From positions 17,741,962 to 17,805,961 of the forward strand of contig NC_067208.1 in the NCBI RefSeq assembly GCF_026262505.1: a DNA stretch of 64,000 nt. Direction: 5' to 3'. The notes beneath the pieces were generated by a model. The model saw only the letters and a program-made list of their open reading frames with translations. It was not told the DNA's origin and ran no database searches. The position numbers were made by a program, and so were the translations under genes. This DNA comes from Trichomonas vaginalis G3 (taxonomy: Eukaryota > Parabasalia > Trichomonadida > Trichomonadidae). Positions 1-9,800 of the stretch are shown piece after piece. Positions within the stretch are counted from its first letter, which is position 1. Every line of letters starts with the position of its first letter.

Positions 1-895
1 GAAACTGAATCCTATGAGGCGGTGATCTTGAATCACTACCTCATAAGGTTCAGTTTCATATAAAATTTGTTGCAATTTGTTATTCTTTTGCAATTATTTC
101 TTATAAGATTTTACATCTTTTAGCGGGGAATGTTTGTTATCATGTATATATTATAAATATCTACACGATAACGAACATTCCTCGCTAAATTGCTGAGAAA
201 CTTTGAGGAAATGTCGAACAATTTCCTCAAAGTTTCTCAGATTTATATAGATCACTAGAGTACCTAGGCACTGATTCTGGTTCAGTACCTAGGAGGCTCT
301 AGTTCTCTAACAACTGATAAAATGTTTTTTAAATTTTTGGATATTGCTACCTGTGAAGCACTGACTTCAAGTCAGTACCTCACAGGTAGCAATTACATTG
401 AAAGATGGGAGAAACTTTGTCCGAATTTAAACTATTCGACAAAGTTTCTCACATTTGTAGTGGAGATGGAAGGCTTTGAGGTATATTGTATTAATATATA
501 CCCCAAAGCCTTCCATCTCCACTTGAAAGTGTCCAAACTTTGGGTTAATACTTTGCAATTAACCCAAAGTTTAGACACTTTCTAGGAGGAATTGGAGGTA
601 AGAGATATACATTCATATGGTATATCTCTTACCCTCCAATTCCTTCTTAAAATGGAGAAACTTTGTCCGAATGTTAAACTATTCGGACAAAGTTTCTCCC
701 ATTTTTTGAAGGAATTGGAGGCTATGAGATACTGATGCAATGTCAGTAACTCATGGCTTCCAATTCCTTCCTAAAACTCATAAAAGTGGACATTACATGC
801 ACATAAAATTTGACATGTAAAGTCCACTTTTTGTGAGCGGGGATTTGACTCCGTCAAATCCCCTTTTTCGTTTACGAGAAAGCCAAATTCTCTCA
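1..895. repeat. Array of about 13 tandem hairpins
   Basis: At least 13 inverted repeats follow one another with almost no spacing: about 1-57, 121-187, 193-240, 255-302, 346-390, 409-453, 460-522, 525-582, 585-646, 651-703, 708-770, 777-837 and 839-864. Stems are roughly 11-26 bp with a few mismatches; loops are 3-20 bases. Some stems are related: GAGAAACTTTG begins those at 193, 409 and 651, and GGAATTGGAGG occurs in those at 585 and 708. The stems are richer in GC than the flanking DNA. I see no credible gene here. The start of the window may cut the array. Its nature is unknown; compare palindromic MITE relics or small-RNA hairpin precursors, neither of which I can show. Confidence 0.85.
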
Positions 896-1716
896 AAAAG
901 TTAAGTAGGACCAATTTTTTATAAAAAAATCCAATTTCATTATGAATGTTAATTAATTTATATAATTATTGAATAAAAAATTTTCTTTGAGATTATGAAA
1001 AGTTCTTTGAAAAGTTATTTTTTCTCATTTTTAAATATTGTATTAGCCTATTTATTTATAATCCAAATTAAATAACTTTAAATTCAATATTTAAAGAATA
1101 ATTTTGAAGGAATTGAGTTACTTCCCCCGACGATAAAATTGAGAGGTTTACATTTTGACCGAACTTAGCATGCAACAATATTTCATATTTTTATCGATTT
1201 TTAAAGTTTTTGCGAAAAGTATTCAATTATTTTTGCTATTTGGTCGGGTAAATGTCAGATTTGCGACATTTTCTGATATGATATTCAGATTCTACGTTGA
1301 TAATAATGCTTATAGAACCCTCTTGCTATTGTGTCAAAATTGCGAAACCGATAGCAAAAATATCTCGCAATATCAAAATTGAGATATTGAGTGAATTATG
1401 CATTATAGAGATTAAAAATCTGATTTGTGAAAACATCTCATCAGTTTCTAGCTAATTCAAAAATCTTTACTATCTTATTCGATTAAAATGAAAAGGGAAT
1501 AGTTTCATTATGCTTTAAATGACAGCCTTATAATATAATCATAGTTTTCGCTCAATATGCAGCTTTTTTTTGAAATCTATGGTCAATATCCTAAATACTG
1601 ATTGCTTTGCATTCATATCTCTTACATTTTCTATACCCACATCACTATTCATTGCTATTCCTATCTTTTTCATTTTTGTTTGTTCCTCATAATTTCTCAA
1701 AAAACATGATAACTTG
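896..1716. other. AT-rich spacer with a dispersed repeat copy
   Basis: No gene is supported here. Bases 1178-1287 match 60593-60702 with about one difference, so they are one copy of a dispersed repeat. The copy at the right end of the window stops where Maverick C begins, while this copy runs on into unrelated sequence. The rest is low-complexity AT-rich DNA. Confidence 0.7.
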
Positions 1717-1912
1717 AGTTAGTATACAAGTCTTGGGTATGGTGGCACTGCGTTCCACCTTACCCAATACTTGTGAATTTGACACTTTACAAAACCGTTA
1801 ACGTATATTTTACAACATGAACGCAAAAACTAACTTAACCTTAAATATTTACAAAGCCGCCAACAATTTCACCTCACTATCGTTCTCACTAACAACTTCA
1901 CTAATGTTCTCA
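1717..1912 (+). repeat. Left terminal inverted repeat of Maverick A
   Basis: Read inward, this arm matches the reverse complement of 39145-39343, with best blocks around GGCACTGCG, TTTGACACTTTAC and AACGTATATTTTACAAC, and a repeated CACTAAC-type segment near 1890. The arms are clearly diverged, perhaps three quarters identical by eye. Confidence 0.75.
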
Positions 1913-2194
1913 TAAATTTTCCTCAATATCTTCATCATCAGTGTTAACCCTATTGTAGTCATACTTGAAGCCATAAACTTTCTCTAACTTCTTAACGTAC
2001 AATTTACATAACTTACCTTCGTCATCGTATGGTTTAATGATATAACTATTTCTATCTTTATAAACAGTCAATGAAAAGTCAACTGGTCTCGGATGTATTT
2101 GAAAGAACATGTTATGCTCAGGAAGGAAGAATAAATGTTTAAATGTATGTTTGTTATATGTTTTGATTTGTATGAGTTGCTTTTGTTCTGTCAT
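1910..2194 (-). CDS. Maverick A terminal small protein, unknown
   Basis: A 94-residue protein read from the ATG at 2194; the frame is open further upstream but has no better start and the extra residues look like translated AT-rich spacer. It has no family I recognise. The C-terminus is very acidic (runs of D and E in its last ten residues). A short piece, LEKVYGF, resembles the last residues of the HNH protein at 6065-6768 (FKRLYGF), which hints at a shared C-terminal element. The gene lies just inside the left TIR and its stop overlaps the inner end of that repeat. The matching place near the right end is filled by an unrelated gene (38652-39086). Confidence 0.55.
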   Translation of the reverse strand: MTEQKQLIQIKTYNKHTFKHLFFLPEHNMFFQIHPRPVDFSLTVYKDRNSYIIKPYDDEGKLCKLYVKKLEKVYGFKYDYNRVNTDDEDIEENL

Positions 2195-2293
2195 TACATC
2201 CAAATAAAATAAAAATAATTTTAAAAAATAAAATAAAAAATAAATGATATCACCACCCTCACACGTATGAAAACATAGCACAAAAATAAATTT

Positions 2294-2341
2294 AGGTGAA
2301 GTGGTGAGATCTCACCTCTTTTTTCACCTGTTTTTTCACCC
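2294..2341. promoter_or_regulatory. AGGTGA...TCACCT palindromic spacer
   Basis: A palindrome of the form AGGTGAAG(T/A)GGTGAGATCTCACC followed by one or two further CTCACCT/TCACCTG boxes. The same module recurs near 6974-7021, 7108-7145, 26504-26550, 27063-27111, 28165-28205, 28275-28322 and 38515-38562, nearly always in the gaps between Maverick A genes. Its function (3'-end hairpin, operator or replication site) is not shown by the sequence. Confidence 0.7.
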
Positions 2342-2357
2342 TGTTGAATTCATTGCT

Positions 2358-2600
2358 TTATTCCTCACTGTCGTCTGCTTTCTCCAACTCTTCTAACTTC
2401 TTCTTAAGTTCAGCAATGTTGTCCTCATGAAGTTTAATCTTTCTCAAAATTCCTTCTTTATCTAATGGTTGCTTTATCTTTCTAAACTGAACTCTACCAT
2501 CCTTCATAGTATGAATGTAAAAACCTTCTGGAATAATTCCTGATTTAATGTATTCTACCAAAAACTTTTGTTTCATTGCTTCAGTGACTTTAGTCGTCAT
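2358..2600 (-). CDS. Small Maverick protein with KDGRV-RK-K-PL motif and coiled coil
   Basis: An 80-residue protein starting at an ATG. The N-terminal half carries a motif GFYIHTMKDGRVQFRKIKQ followed by PL; the C-terminal half (about residues 48-78) is a charged amphipathic helix rich in K, E and L, likely a short coiled coil. A near-identical paralogue lies at 38262-38498 in opposite orientation, and the start of the protein at 35678-36025 carries a looser version (FYYVSQSKDGKIYVRKRK then VPL). The element therefore has a three-member family of these small proteins. The spacing of the motif suggests a small beta-hairpin domain, but I do not know its function. Confidence 0.7.
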   Translation of the reverse strand: MTTKVTEAMKQKFLVEYIKSGIIPEGFYIHTMKDGRVQFRKIKQPLDKEGILRKIKLHEDNIAELKKKLEELEKADDSEE

Positions 2601-2603
2601 TTT

Positions 2604-3244
2604 ACTCTAAGGTGAAGCTAGCACAGCGATAATGGATTTCATGACTTTTTAGTATTTCATGCAATCTTAACAGATAGCCTTACAAGTACTTCCAGTGTCC
2701 CTAGCTGTCCCTCCTTTTTATATAACTCCATGACATTTATAATCTCGCGAAACTTAACAGGTAGCATAACAGATTAAAATCAGATGAGGTTTTGAACCAA
2801 AATTTCTAAGCAACGTTGTCAAGGATTTTGAGGAACTAGGGACAGAGTGTGGCAAAGTCCAAGATTTAATTTATCTTCATTTGTTTCATCAGCTATCTCA
2901 TCTAATATGCCAATATTTTATTCATAACTCGTGGCAAACTCACTAACTTTCATTATGTTCATCTGCATGCTTCATCTGATAGAAAGTATGACTTTCATTA
3001 ACTCTGTGAGATAATGAAAACTACTAGGGACAGAGACCATGGCAAAGTTTATGACTTTCATTATTTCCAGAACTTAATGAAAACTACTAGGGACAGAGAC
3101 CATGGCAAAGTTTATGACTTTCATTATTTCCAGAACTTAATGAAAACTACTAGGGACAGAGACCATGGCAAAGTTCATGATTTAATTTATTCTCTCACTA
3201 ACAACAAACACAAACTCCAACACTAACGACAAAAATAAATGTCC
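2604..3244. repeat. Gene-free stretch with a 63 bp tandem repeat
   Basis: Units beginning ATGAAAACTACTAGGG start at 3014, 3077 and 3140 (period 63 bp, last unit partial). Looser relatives of the unit (ACTAGGGACAGAG, TGGCAAAGT) are scattered back to about 2690. The repeat is open in one frame by chance because 63 is a multiple of three; I do not take that frame as a gene. Confidence 0.75.
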
Positions 3245-5965
3245 TCACTTCTTAACAAAGTAATATGTGCTTCTTACACCACCATAGCTCAAACGTTTCT
3301 TTTCAAACATCGATTGAAACTTATTTTGAGCCATTGGCTTTAGTCTCTTTTTCTTCAAATACGCCAAGAAATCTTCTTCACATCTTTTCACTTCATAGCC
3401 TTCTTTAAACTCCTCCTTGTTAAGTTCTATGAAATCCTTTATCTCATTCTTTGTTGCAATGGCTTCTTCACGAACGACATCATGAACTATTTCATCATTG
3501 CATTCATGTATGACCTCCTCACTGTTCTCATGAACTATTTCATCATTGCATTCATGTATGACCTCCTCACTGTTCTCATGAACTATTTCATCATTGCATT
3601 CATGTATGACCTCCTCACTGTTCTCATGAACTATTTCAACACTGTTCTCATGTATGACCTCCTCACTGTTCTCGTGAACTATTTCATCATTGTTCTCATG
3701 TATGACCTCCTCACTGTTCTCATGAACTATTTCATCACTGTTCTCATGAACGACCTCCTTACTGTCTTTCATAAGCGTTTCAAAGTCTCCTTTACTCATT
3801 ACTTCAATCTCATGCTGTTCACAGTAGTACTTAAACTCACTGTATATGTCTTTGTTGTATGTTATATTGCTTCCCATGTACTCCATGAATTTTTCAAGCA
3901 CTTCCTCATAATTCACTGTTTCTTTCTTTCCACGACCTTCTAATATCATACTTGCTTCGTAAATATAACTTCTTGCAGAACCGTCTCGCTTTCTACTTCT
4001 CTTCACAAATTCTCTCATCTTGCCACCAAATACATTTGAACTACATGCAAAGAATTCATTCTCCTTCGCAAATTCTTTATATCTTCTGTAGCACTCTGTA
4101 CAATTCCATCCGGATACAAACTTTTCATAGAACTCCTCGTAAAACATTTGGTAAGGTGTTTTGTTCATTTCGATGAGTTCTTGTTTAGCCCTGGTGAATG
4201 GTATCTTCCTTACATCAAATTCACTTAAATCTTTCCTCATGAAGTACGTCAGTAAGTTTGAATAAAACTCTTCATTAAAACTTTCAATGAGATTTGAGAA
4301 ATATTCGTAATTTCCTTTGTATCTGCTGCTTACGTCAATGACAACAAATCTTCTGTCGTCTTTGTCAATCTTTACTGAGTTGAAGTTGTTAGATATCATG
4401 ATGATATTACAAACATTCTCTATCTTTCTTACTGGCTGACACTTCTGATTTAAGTCCAACTGAGTCTCTGTTACTATTGACTTTAGTGCGTCGTGGTTCA
4501 TGACCTTAGACGTATCGCATGAGCTTAGTTCATTGCATACGATGAGCTTCATGTTCTCAATAGCAGCATTGAATCTACCAACCACATTCTCTATTGCCGT
4601 TATATTATTGTTGGCGTACTTGCTAATGAGCTCGCATAGAACATTACTAAGTACATTCTTACCAGTTCCTTGCTTTCCTATTAACAAAAGTACTGTTCCA
4701 GTCTTTCCACAAGGATTTTGAACGATGTAGGCGAACCAGTTCAAAACATACTCATAAAGCTCTTCATCCTCATTACATATGACATCGTGAACATGTTTCA
4801 AATATCCTTCAATAACGTTCTCATCTACTTCATTCAGTACCTCATACTCATATCCTCTGAAATAGCTGTAAATGTCATCTCTTTCGTCAAAGAATCTCAT
4901 GCCTGACTTCATAAGATAGTTCTTGTTCTGACCCGCTTCATAAATCATCAGTGCGTTCACATCCTTCTCCTCAATACGTCCTACATAAACACTCTTCATG
5001 AGCTTATTGAATTCCTTGCTATCTACTGACACAAGTGTTGTTGTGTCTCGTATTCCATCATAATCTTTCACTAGATATGTCATACGTGCTCCGTCAATAA
5101 CAACAACACATCTTCTTAAGTCATTTATAACACTAGCTATGTCAATACCGTCCTCACTCATGTACTTATTTCTCCTCAAGTCCTTTAGTGTGAAAGTGTC
5201 TCTAAGTTCTATTTCAAGCAATTCATTTACACATCCTTTGCAATACTTCTCTATAAAATATTTCTGTCGTTCTTTACTAAGTTTCTTAACAGCTCTGAAG
5301 AACCATGTGTTTTGACTCAAACATCCTTCACAACTTCTCTCATTCATTCCTAGTTCTTTCATGTCATTATCTTCAACCTCTATGGTCTCATTGACTAAGG
5401 TCAAAGGGTTCTTAGTCATTGCTGGTCTTATCTGAAACAATGTTTGTGCAACAGGTTTAACTAGTTCAGCAACGTCCTTCCTTAATATGAATAGCTGTTT
5501 CCACTCATCTTTGCTAACAGTTCTTTCATAACCACTGACAGTAATGATTTCATTTGCTGACCTTAGACACTTATGTTCTATCATTTGTATTGCTTTTGTG
5601 TAAGGCTTTCGTGAGCATAGGTTGTATATGTCATTCCTGCAATGTTCATTCATGCCAATAGTACTAAATCCTTTCTTTGCTGTTGAGTGCATAATATCCA
5701 TTAGTTCCTGTGTTCGTATTGCTGTCTCATAAAATACAACAAGACCTTTGTCATCTATGACGTACTTACCGAAAACATTGCTTATATTCTTTAACCATGA
5801 AATAACATCCTCATTCATGCTGTCAAACATGAAGTAAGGTCTTACATACTCTTCACTTATAAGATACTCCACAAAGTACTTGTTAAGCTCTATGTCCTCG
5901 TGAGCGATTTCATTAGGTTTGATATTAGTTCCTTTTGTCATTGCTGTCATGTACTTCACTCTCAT
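3245..5965 (-). CDS. SF3 helicase / primase-helicase-like replication protein
   Basis: A 906-residue protein read from the ATG at 5965; the frame continues four codons upstream without an ATG. Superfamily 3 helicase motifs are clear: Walker A GKQGTGKN at about residues 430-437, Walker B LIVCNE near 474-479, motif C IIMISNN near 521-527, then a basic DDRRFVVID stretch that fits the arginine finger. Cysteine pairs near residues 212-245 (CEGC, CKGC) may bind zinc. A long acidic repeat (about residues 731-828) built from EIVHENSEEVIHEN-type units precedes a final basic domain ending in SYGGVRSTYYF, which resembles the winged-helix tail of viral D5-like helicases. The expected role is unwinding during element replication, beside the protein-primed polymerase. 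It reads as intact. SF3 helicases are common in virophages and Polinton-like viruses but are not part of the standard Polinton core set. Confidence 0.85.
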   Translation of the reverse strand: MRVKYMTAMTKGTNIKPNEIAHEDIELNKYFVEYLISEEYVRPYFMFDSMNEDVISWLKNISNVFGKYVIDDKGLVVFYETAIRTQELMDIMHSTAKKGFSTIGMNEHCRNDIYNLCSRKPYTKAIQMIEHKCLRSANEIITVSGYERTVSKDEWKQLFILRKDVAELVKPVAQTLFQIRPAMTKNPLTLVNETIEVEDNDMKELGMNERSCEGCLSQNTWFFRAVKKLSKERQKYFIEKYCKGCVNELLEIELRDTFTLKDLRRNKYMSEDGIDIASVINDLRRCVVVIDGARMTYLVKDYDGIRDTTTLVSVDSKEFNKLMKSVYVGRIEEKDVNALMIYEAGQNKNYLMKSGMRFFDERDDIYSYFRGYEYEVLNEVDENVIEGYLKHVHDVICNEDEELYEYVLNWFAYIVQNPCGKTGTVLLLIGKQGTGKNVLSNVLCELISKYANNNITAIENVVGRFNAAIENMKLIVCNELSSCDTSKVMNHDALKSIVTETQLDLNQKCQPVRKIENVCNIIMISNNFNSVKIDKDDRRFVVIDVSSRYKGNYEYFSNLIESFNEEFYSNLLTYFMRKDLSEFDVRKIPFTRAKQELIEMNKTPYQMFYEEFYEKFVSGWNCTECYRRYKEFAKENEFFACSSNVFGGKMREFVKRSRKRDGSARSYIYEASMILEGRGKKETVNYEEVLEKFMEYMGSNITYNKDIYSEFKYYCEQHEIEVMSKGDFETLMKDSKEVVHENSDEIVHENSEEVIHENNDEIVHENSEEVIHENSVEIVHENSEEVIHECNDEIVHENSEEVIHECNDEIVHENSEEVIHECNDEIVHDVVREEAIATKNEIKDFIELNKEEFKEGYEVKRCEEDFLAYLKKKRLKPMAQNKFQSMFEKKRLSYGGVRSTYYFVKK
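3480..3770. repeat. 48 bp tandem repeat inside the helicase gene
   Basis: About six units of a 48 bp repeat, each of two 24 bp halves, encode the 16-residue acidic motif with the pattern xDEIVHENSEEVIHEx. The phase keeps the frame. Codon-level identity between units is high, so the expansion is recent. Confidence 0.85.
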
Positions 5966-6064
5966 AGTTCCTTTCAATAGCGTAAAAATACTTCATTGTT
6001 TCATAACTGCTCTAAATTCTGTTCAAAATTCGTACAACATAACTTTTAACATTAGTGAAAGAAC

Positions 6065-6768
6065 ATGAGCGAAACAACAACATCTAACATTACAGAAGAA
6101 GTCAATGACAATGCCGATGAAAACATTACAGAAGGAGCTAGTGAAAATATTGACGAGTTCAGTGAGGAAGAAGATATTGAGGACGTCAATGAGAACGTTA
6201 GTGGGGAACAAACTCAATGGGAAACATTGAGAAATCATGAAGATTATGAGATTTGTACGACATATCCTTTTACTATTCGTCGAAAAAAAACAAACATATT
6301 AAGAGTGAATGCTTAAATAATCATGGTTATATTGAGCTTAGTTTAAACAACAAAACACATTTAAAGCATAGAATTATTGCAGAACAGTGGATTGAAAATC
6401 CAAACAATTTGAAAGAAATAGACCATATAAATCATGATAGAACGGACAACAGAATCTCAAACCTTCGTTGGTGTTCTAAATCTGAAAACAATAGAAATAA
6501 AAGCAAGTATGGCGATATAGTTTATGAGTTCGTTGATGAAATATCTGACGAAGCTGTTGAAATAACAGATTATGGTAAGCATTCGTTTGAGTTCTACTAC
6601 TATGTTGAGAATGAGGACGCATTCTATTATTATACAGGTCTTAACTATCGAAAACTTCATATAAACTTTACAAAAACAGGTGCTGCTTATGTTTGTATGA
6701 TAGATACAGAAAACAAGAGAGTAATCTTATGCATAAACAAATTCAAACGCTTGTACGGCTTCATGTAG
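6065..6768 (+). pseudogene. HNH homing endonuclease-like relic (NUMOD4-HNH type)
   Basis: The N-terminal part is acidic and low in complexity (N, E, D rich), then a W-E-T-L...YEI segment fits a NUMOD4 DNA-binding module. Further on, HRIIAEQWIENP and EIDHINHDRTDNRISNLRW are the classic HNH_3 signature, with the metal-binding histidine and asparagine in place. It does not read as one frame (about one break), so it is treated as a fossil gene of Maverick A. HNH proteins of this class cut DNA and are usually selfish passengers. It is divergent from the helicase gene, with a spacer of about 100 bp between the starts that could hold a shared promoter. Confidence 0.8.
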
Positions 6769-6840
6769 GACAAACATTATTTTTCAACACTAACGCCAAC
6801 ACGTAGGACAAACATTCATGACTAACATTACTGTATAACA

Positions 6841-9800
6841 TAAATGATTTGTCATGATTTAATCGTAAATGTTTTGTCATGATTTCATCGTAATGTTTTG
6901 TCATGATTTCATCGTAATGTTTTGTCAAGACTTCTTCATCGTAATGAGCGTAAATGATCCAAAAATATATTTTAGGTGAAGAGGTGAGATCTCACCTCTT
7001 TTCTCACCTCTTTTCTCACCTCATGAATTTTCATGACTTCTTCATCGTAAATGTTTTGTCAAGACTTCTTCATCGTAATGAGCGTAAATGATCCAAAAAT
7101 ATATTTTAGGTGAAGAGGTGAGATCTCACCTCTTTTCTCACCTCATGAATTTTCATGACTTCTTCATCGTACATGTTTTGTCAAGACTTCTTCATCGTAA
7201 TGAGCGTAAATGTTTTGTCAAGACTTCTTCGTATATGTTTTGTCATGATTTAATCGTATATGTTTTGTCATGATTTAATCGTATATGTTTTGTCATGACT
7301 TCTTCGTAATGAACGTATATGTTTTGTCAAGACTTCTTCGTATATGTTTTGTCATGATTTAATCGTATATGTTTTGTCATGATTTAATCGTACATGTTTT
7401 GTCAAGACTTCTTCATCGTAATGAGCGTATATGTTTTGTGAAGAATATAGCAACCGCCTGAATTCAGACGGTTGCTTTTTATACAAAATTCACACAGGAA
7501 AATTCTTGAGTTTTGGTTGAAAGAATACGGTCAAGCCAAAAGTGGCTCGACCTCAAAACAAACATTTTATGAGCTTACTAAGGCATTTATGAATGAATTC
7601 AAAGGTATTTGCATACATCCTGACCTCGTTCATTTTGTTGCTGAATGGTGCTCTGTAAAGTATGCATTTTATGTCAAAGATATTATGGACTCCATAGATA
7701 AGAAAGTTCATGAGAAGTTAGATGAAGAAGAACTCGAAGATACAGTAGAGAATGCAAAACATTTTTGACGAAGTGAAGATCTTCACTTCGTCAAAATGTG
7801 ATGCAAAAACAAGCATTTTATGAGCTTACTAAGGCATTTATGAATGAATTCAAAGGTATTTGCATACATCCTGACCTCGTTCATTTTGTTGTTGAATTCA
7901 GCAAAAATAATGTTTAGGGTAGATGGTTTTTAGGTGTCACTACGTCACCATGTCACCAGGTTAATTAACTTCTCTTAAAATTACTGACAACATGACATTT
8001 AGACAACAGTCCAGGAAATAAACTTCTTCGTAAATGTTTTGTCATGATTTAATCGTAAATGTTTTGTCATGATTTCATCGTATATGTTTTGTCAAGGTTT
8101 CTTCGTATATGTTTTGTCATGATTTAATCGTATATGTTTTTGTCATGATTTAATCGTATATGTTTTGTCAAACATGAACGTAAATGTTTTGTCAAACATG
8201 AACGTAAATGTTTTGTCATGATTTAATCGTAATGAGTGTAAATGATTTCATATAATTGCTTACCTCGGAAAACCGAGAGAAGAGATTCCATATGAAAATC
8301 GCAAGAATTTGGCTCCTGGTTTGAAATATTATTATGTTCATAGACTTCATCGTATATGTTTTGTCAAACATGAGCGTATATGTTTTGTCATGATTTCATC
8401 GTACATGTTTTGTCATGATTTCATCGTATATGTTTTGTCAAGATTTCATCGTAATGAGTGTAAATGAACCAAAAATAATGTTTACGTTCATGTTTGACAA
8501 CACAGCAGGGGAAGGCATTTATGAATTATTTTCGAAGAACTGAAGGTGTCACTATGTCACCATGTGTCACTCGGTTAATTAACTTCTCTGAAAAAATGAG
8601 ACAACATGACATTTAGACAACAACACAGGAGGAAGGCAGTTATGACTTCATCGTATATGTTTTGTCAAGACTTCTTCGTATATGTTTTGTCATGATTTAA
8701 TCGTATATGTTTTGTCAAGACTTCTTCATCGTAATGAGCGTAAATGTTTTGTCATGATTTAATCGTAAATGTTTTGTCATGATTTCATCGTATATGTTTT
8801 GTCAAGGTTTCTTCGTATATGTTTTGTCATGATTTAATCGTATATGTTTTTGTCATGATTTAATCGTATATGTTTTGTCAAACATGAACGTAAATGTTTT
8901 GTCAAACATGAACGTAAATGTTTTGTCATGATTTAATCGTAATGAGTGTAAATGATTTCATATAATTGCTTACCTCGGAAAACCGAGAGAAGAGATTCCA
9001 TATGAAAATCGCAAGAATTTGGCTCCTGGTTTGAAATATTATTATGTTCATAGACTTCATCGTATATGTTTTGTCAAACATGAGCGTATATGTTTTGTCA
9101 TGATTTCATCGTACATGTTTTGTCATGATTTCATCGTATATGCTTTGTCATGATGATTTCATCGAAACTAAACGTATATGTTTTGTCATGATTTCATCGT
9201 ACATGTTTTGTCATGATTTCATCGTACATGTTTTGTCAAGATTTCATCGTAATGAGTGTAAATGAACCAAAAATAATGTTTACGTTCATGTTTGACAACA
9301 CAGCAGGGGAAGGCATTTATGAATTATTTTCGAAGAACTGAAGGTGTCACTATGTCACCATGTGTCACTCGGTTAATTAACTTCTCTGAAAAAATGAGAC
9401 AACATGACATTTTGACAACAACACAGGAAATAAATGTTTACGTATATGTTTTGTCAAGACTTCTTCGTATATGTTTTGTCATGATTTAATCGTATATGTT
9501 TTGTCATGATTTAATCGTATATGTTTTGTCATGACTTCTTCGTAATGAACGTATATGTTTTGTCAAGACTTCTTCGTATATGTTTTGTCATGATTTAATC
9601 GTATATGTTTTGTCATGATTTAATCGTACATGTTTTGTCAAGACTTCTTCATCGTAATGAGCGTATATGTTTTGTGAAGAATATAGCAACCGCCTGAATT
9701 CAGACGGTTGCTTTTTATACAAAATTCACACAGGAAAATTCTTGAGTTTTGGTTGAAAGAATACGGTCAAGCCAAAAGTGGCTCGACCTCAAAACAAACA

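Larger units (their letters stand above)
2245..2600. repeat. Subterminal inverted repeat, left arm
   Basis: This stretch, with the small gene at 2358-2600 and the palindromic spacer at 2294-2341, is an inverted near-copy of 38262-38613. The two ends of Maverick A therefore share a second, better conserved inverted repeat about 500-700 bp inside the TIRs, separated from them by different genes. Confidence 0.8.

Noticed and set aside
3014-3226. A repeated peptide of the MKTTRDRDHGK type
   Set aside because: It arises from the 63 bp tandem repeat in spacer DNA and has no extension outside the repeat.
7450-7480. Bacterial rho-independent terminator
   Set aside because: The shape is right (hairpin plus T run), but all other evidence says eukaryotic nuclear DNA, so I list it only as a hairpin.
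9270-9489. Repeated frames of about 65 codons (TTQQGKAFMNYFRR type) in the satellite
   Set aside because: They lack an ATG start and run into the minisatellite, which encodes meaningless VYVLSRL-type peptides. They are relics or chance frames in the array.
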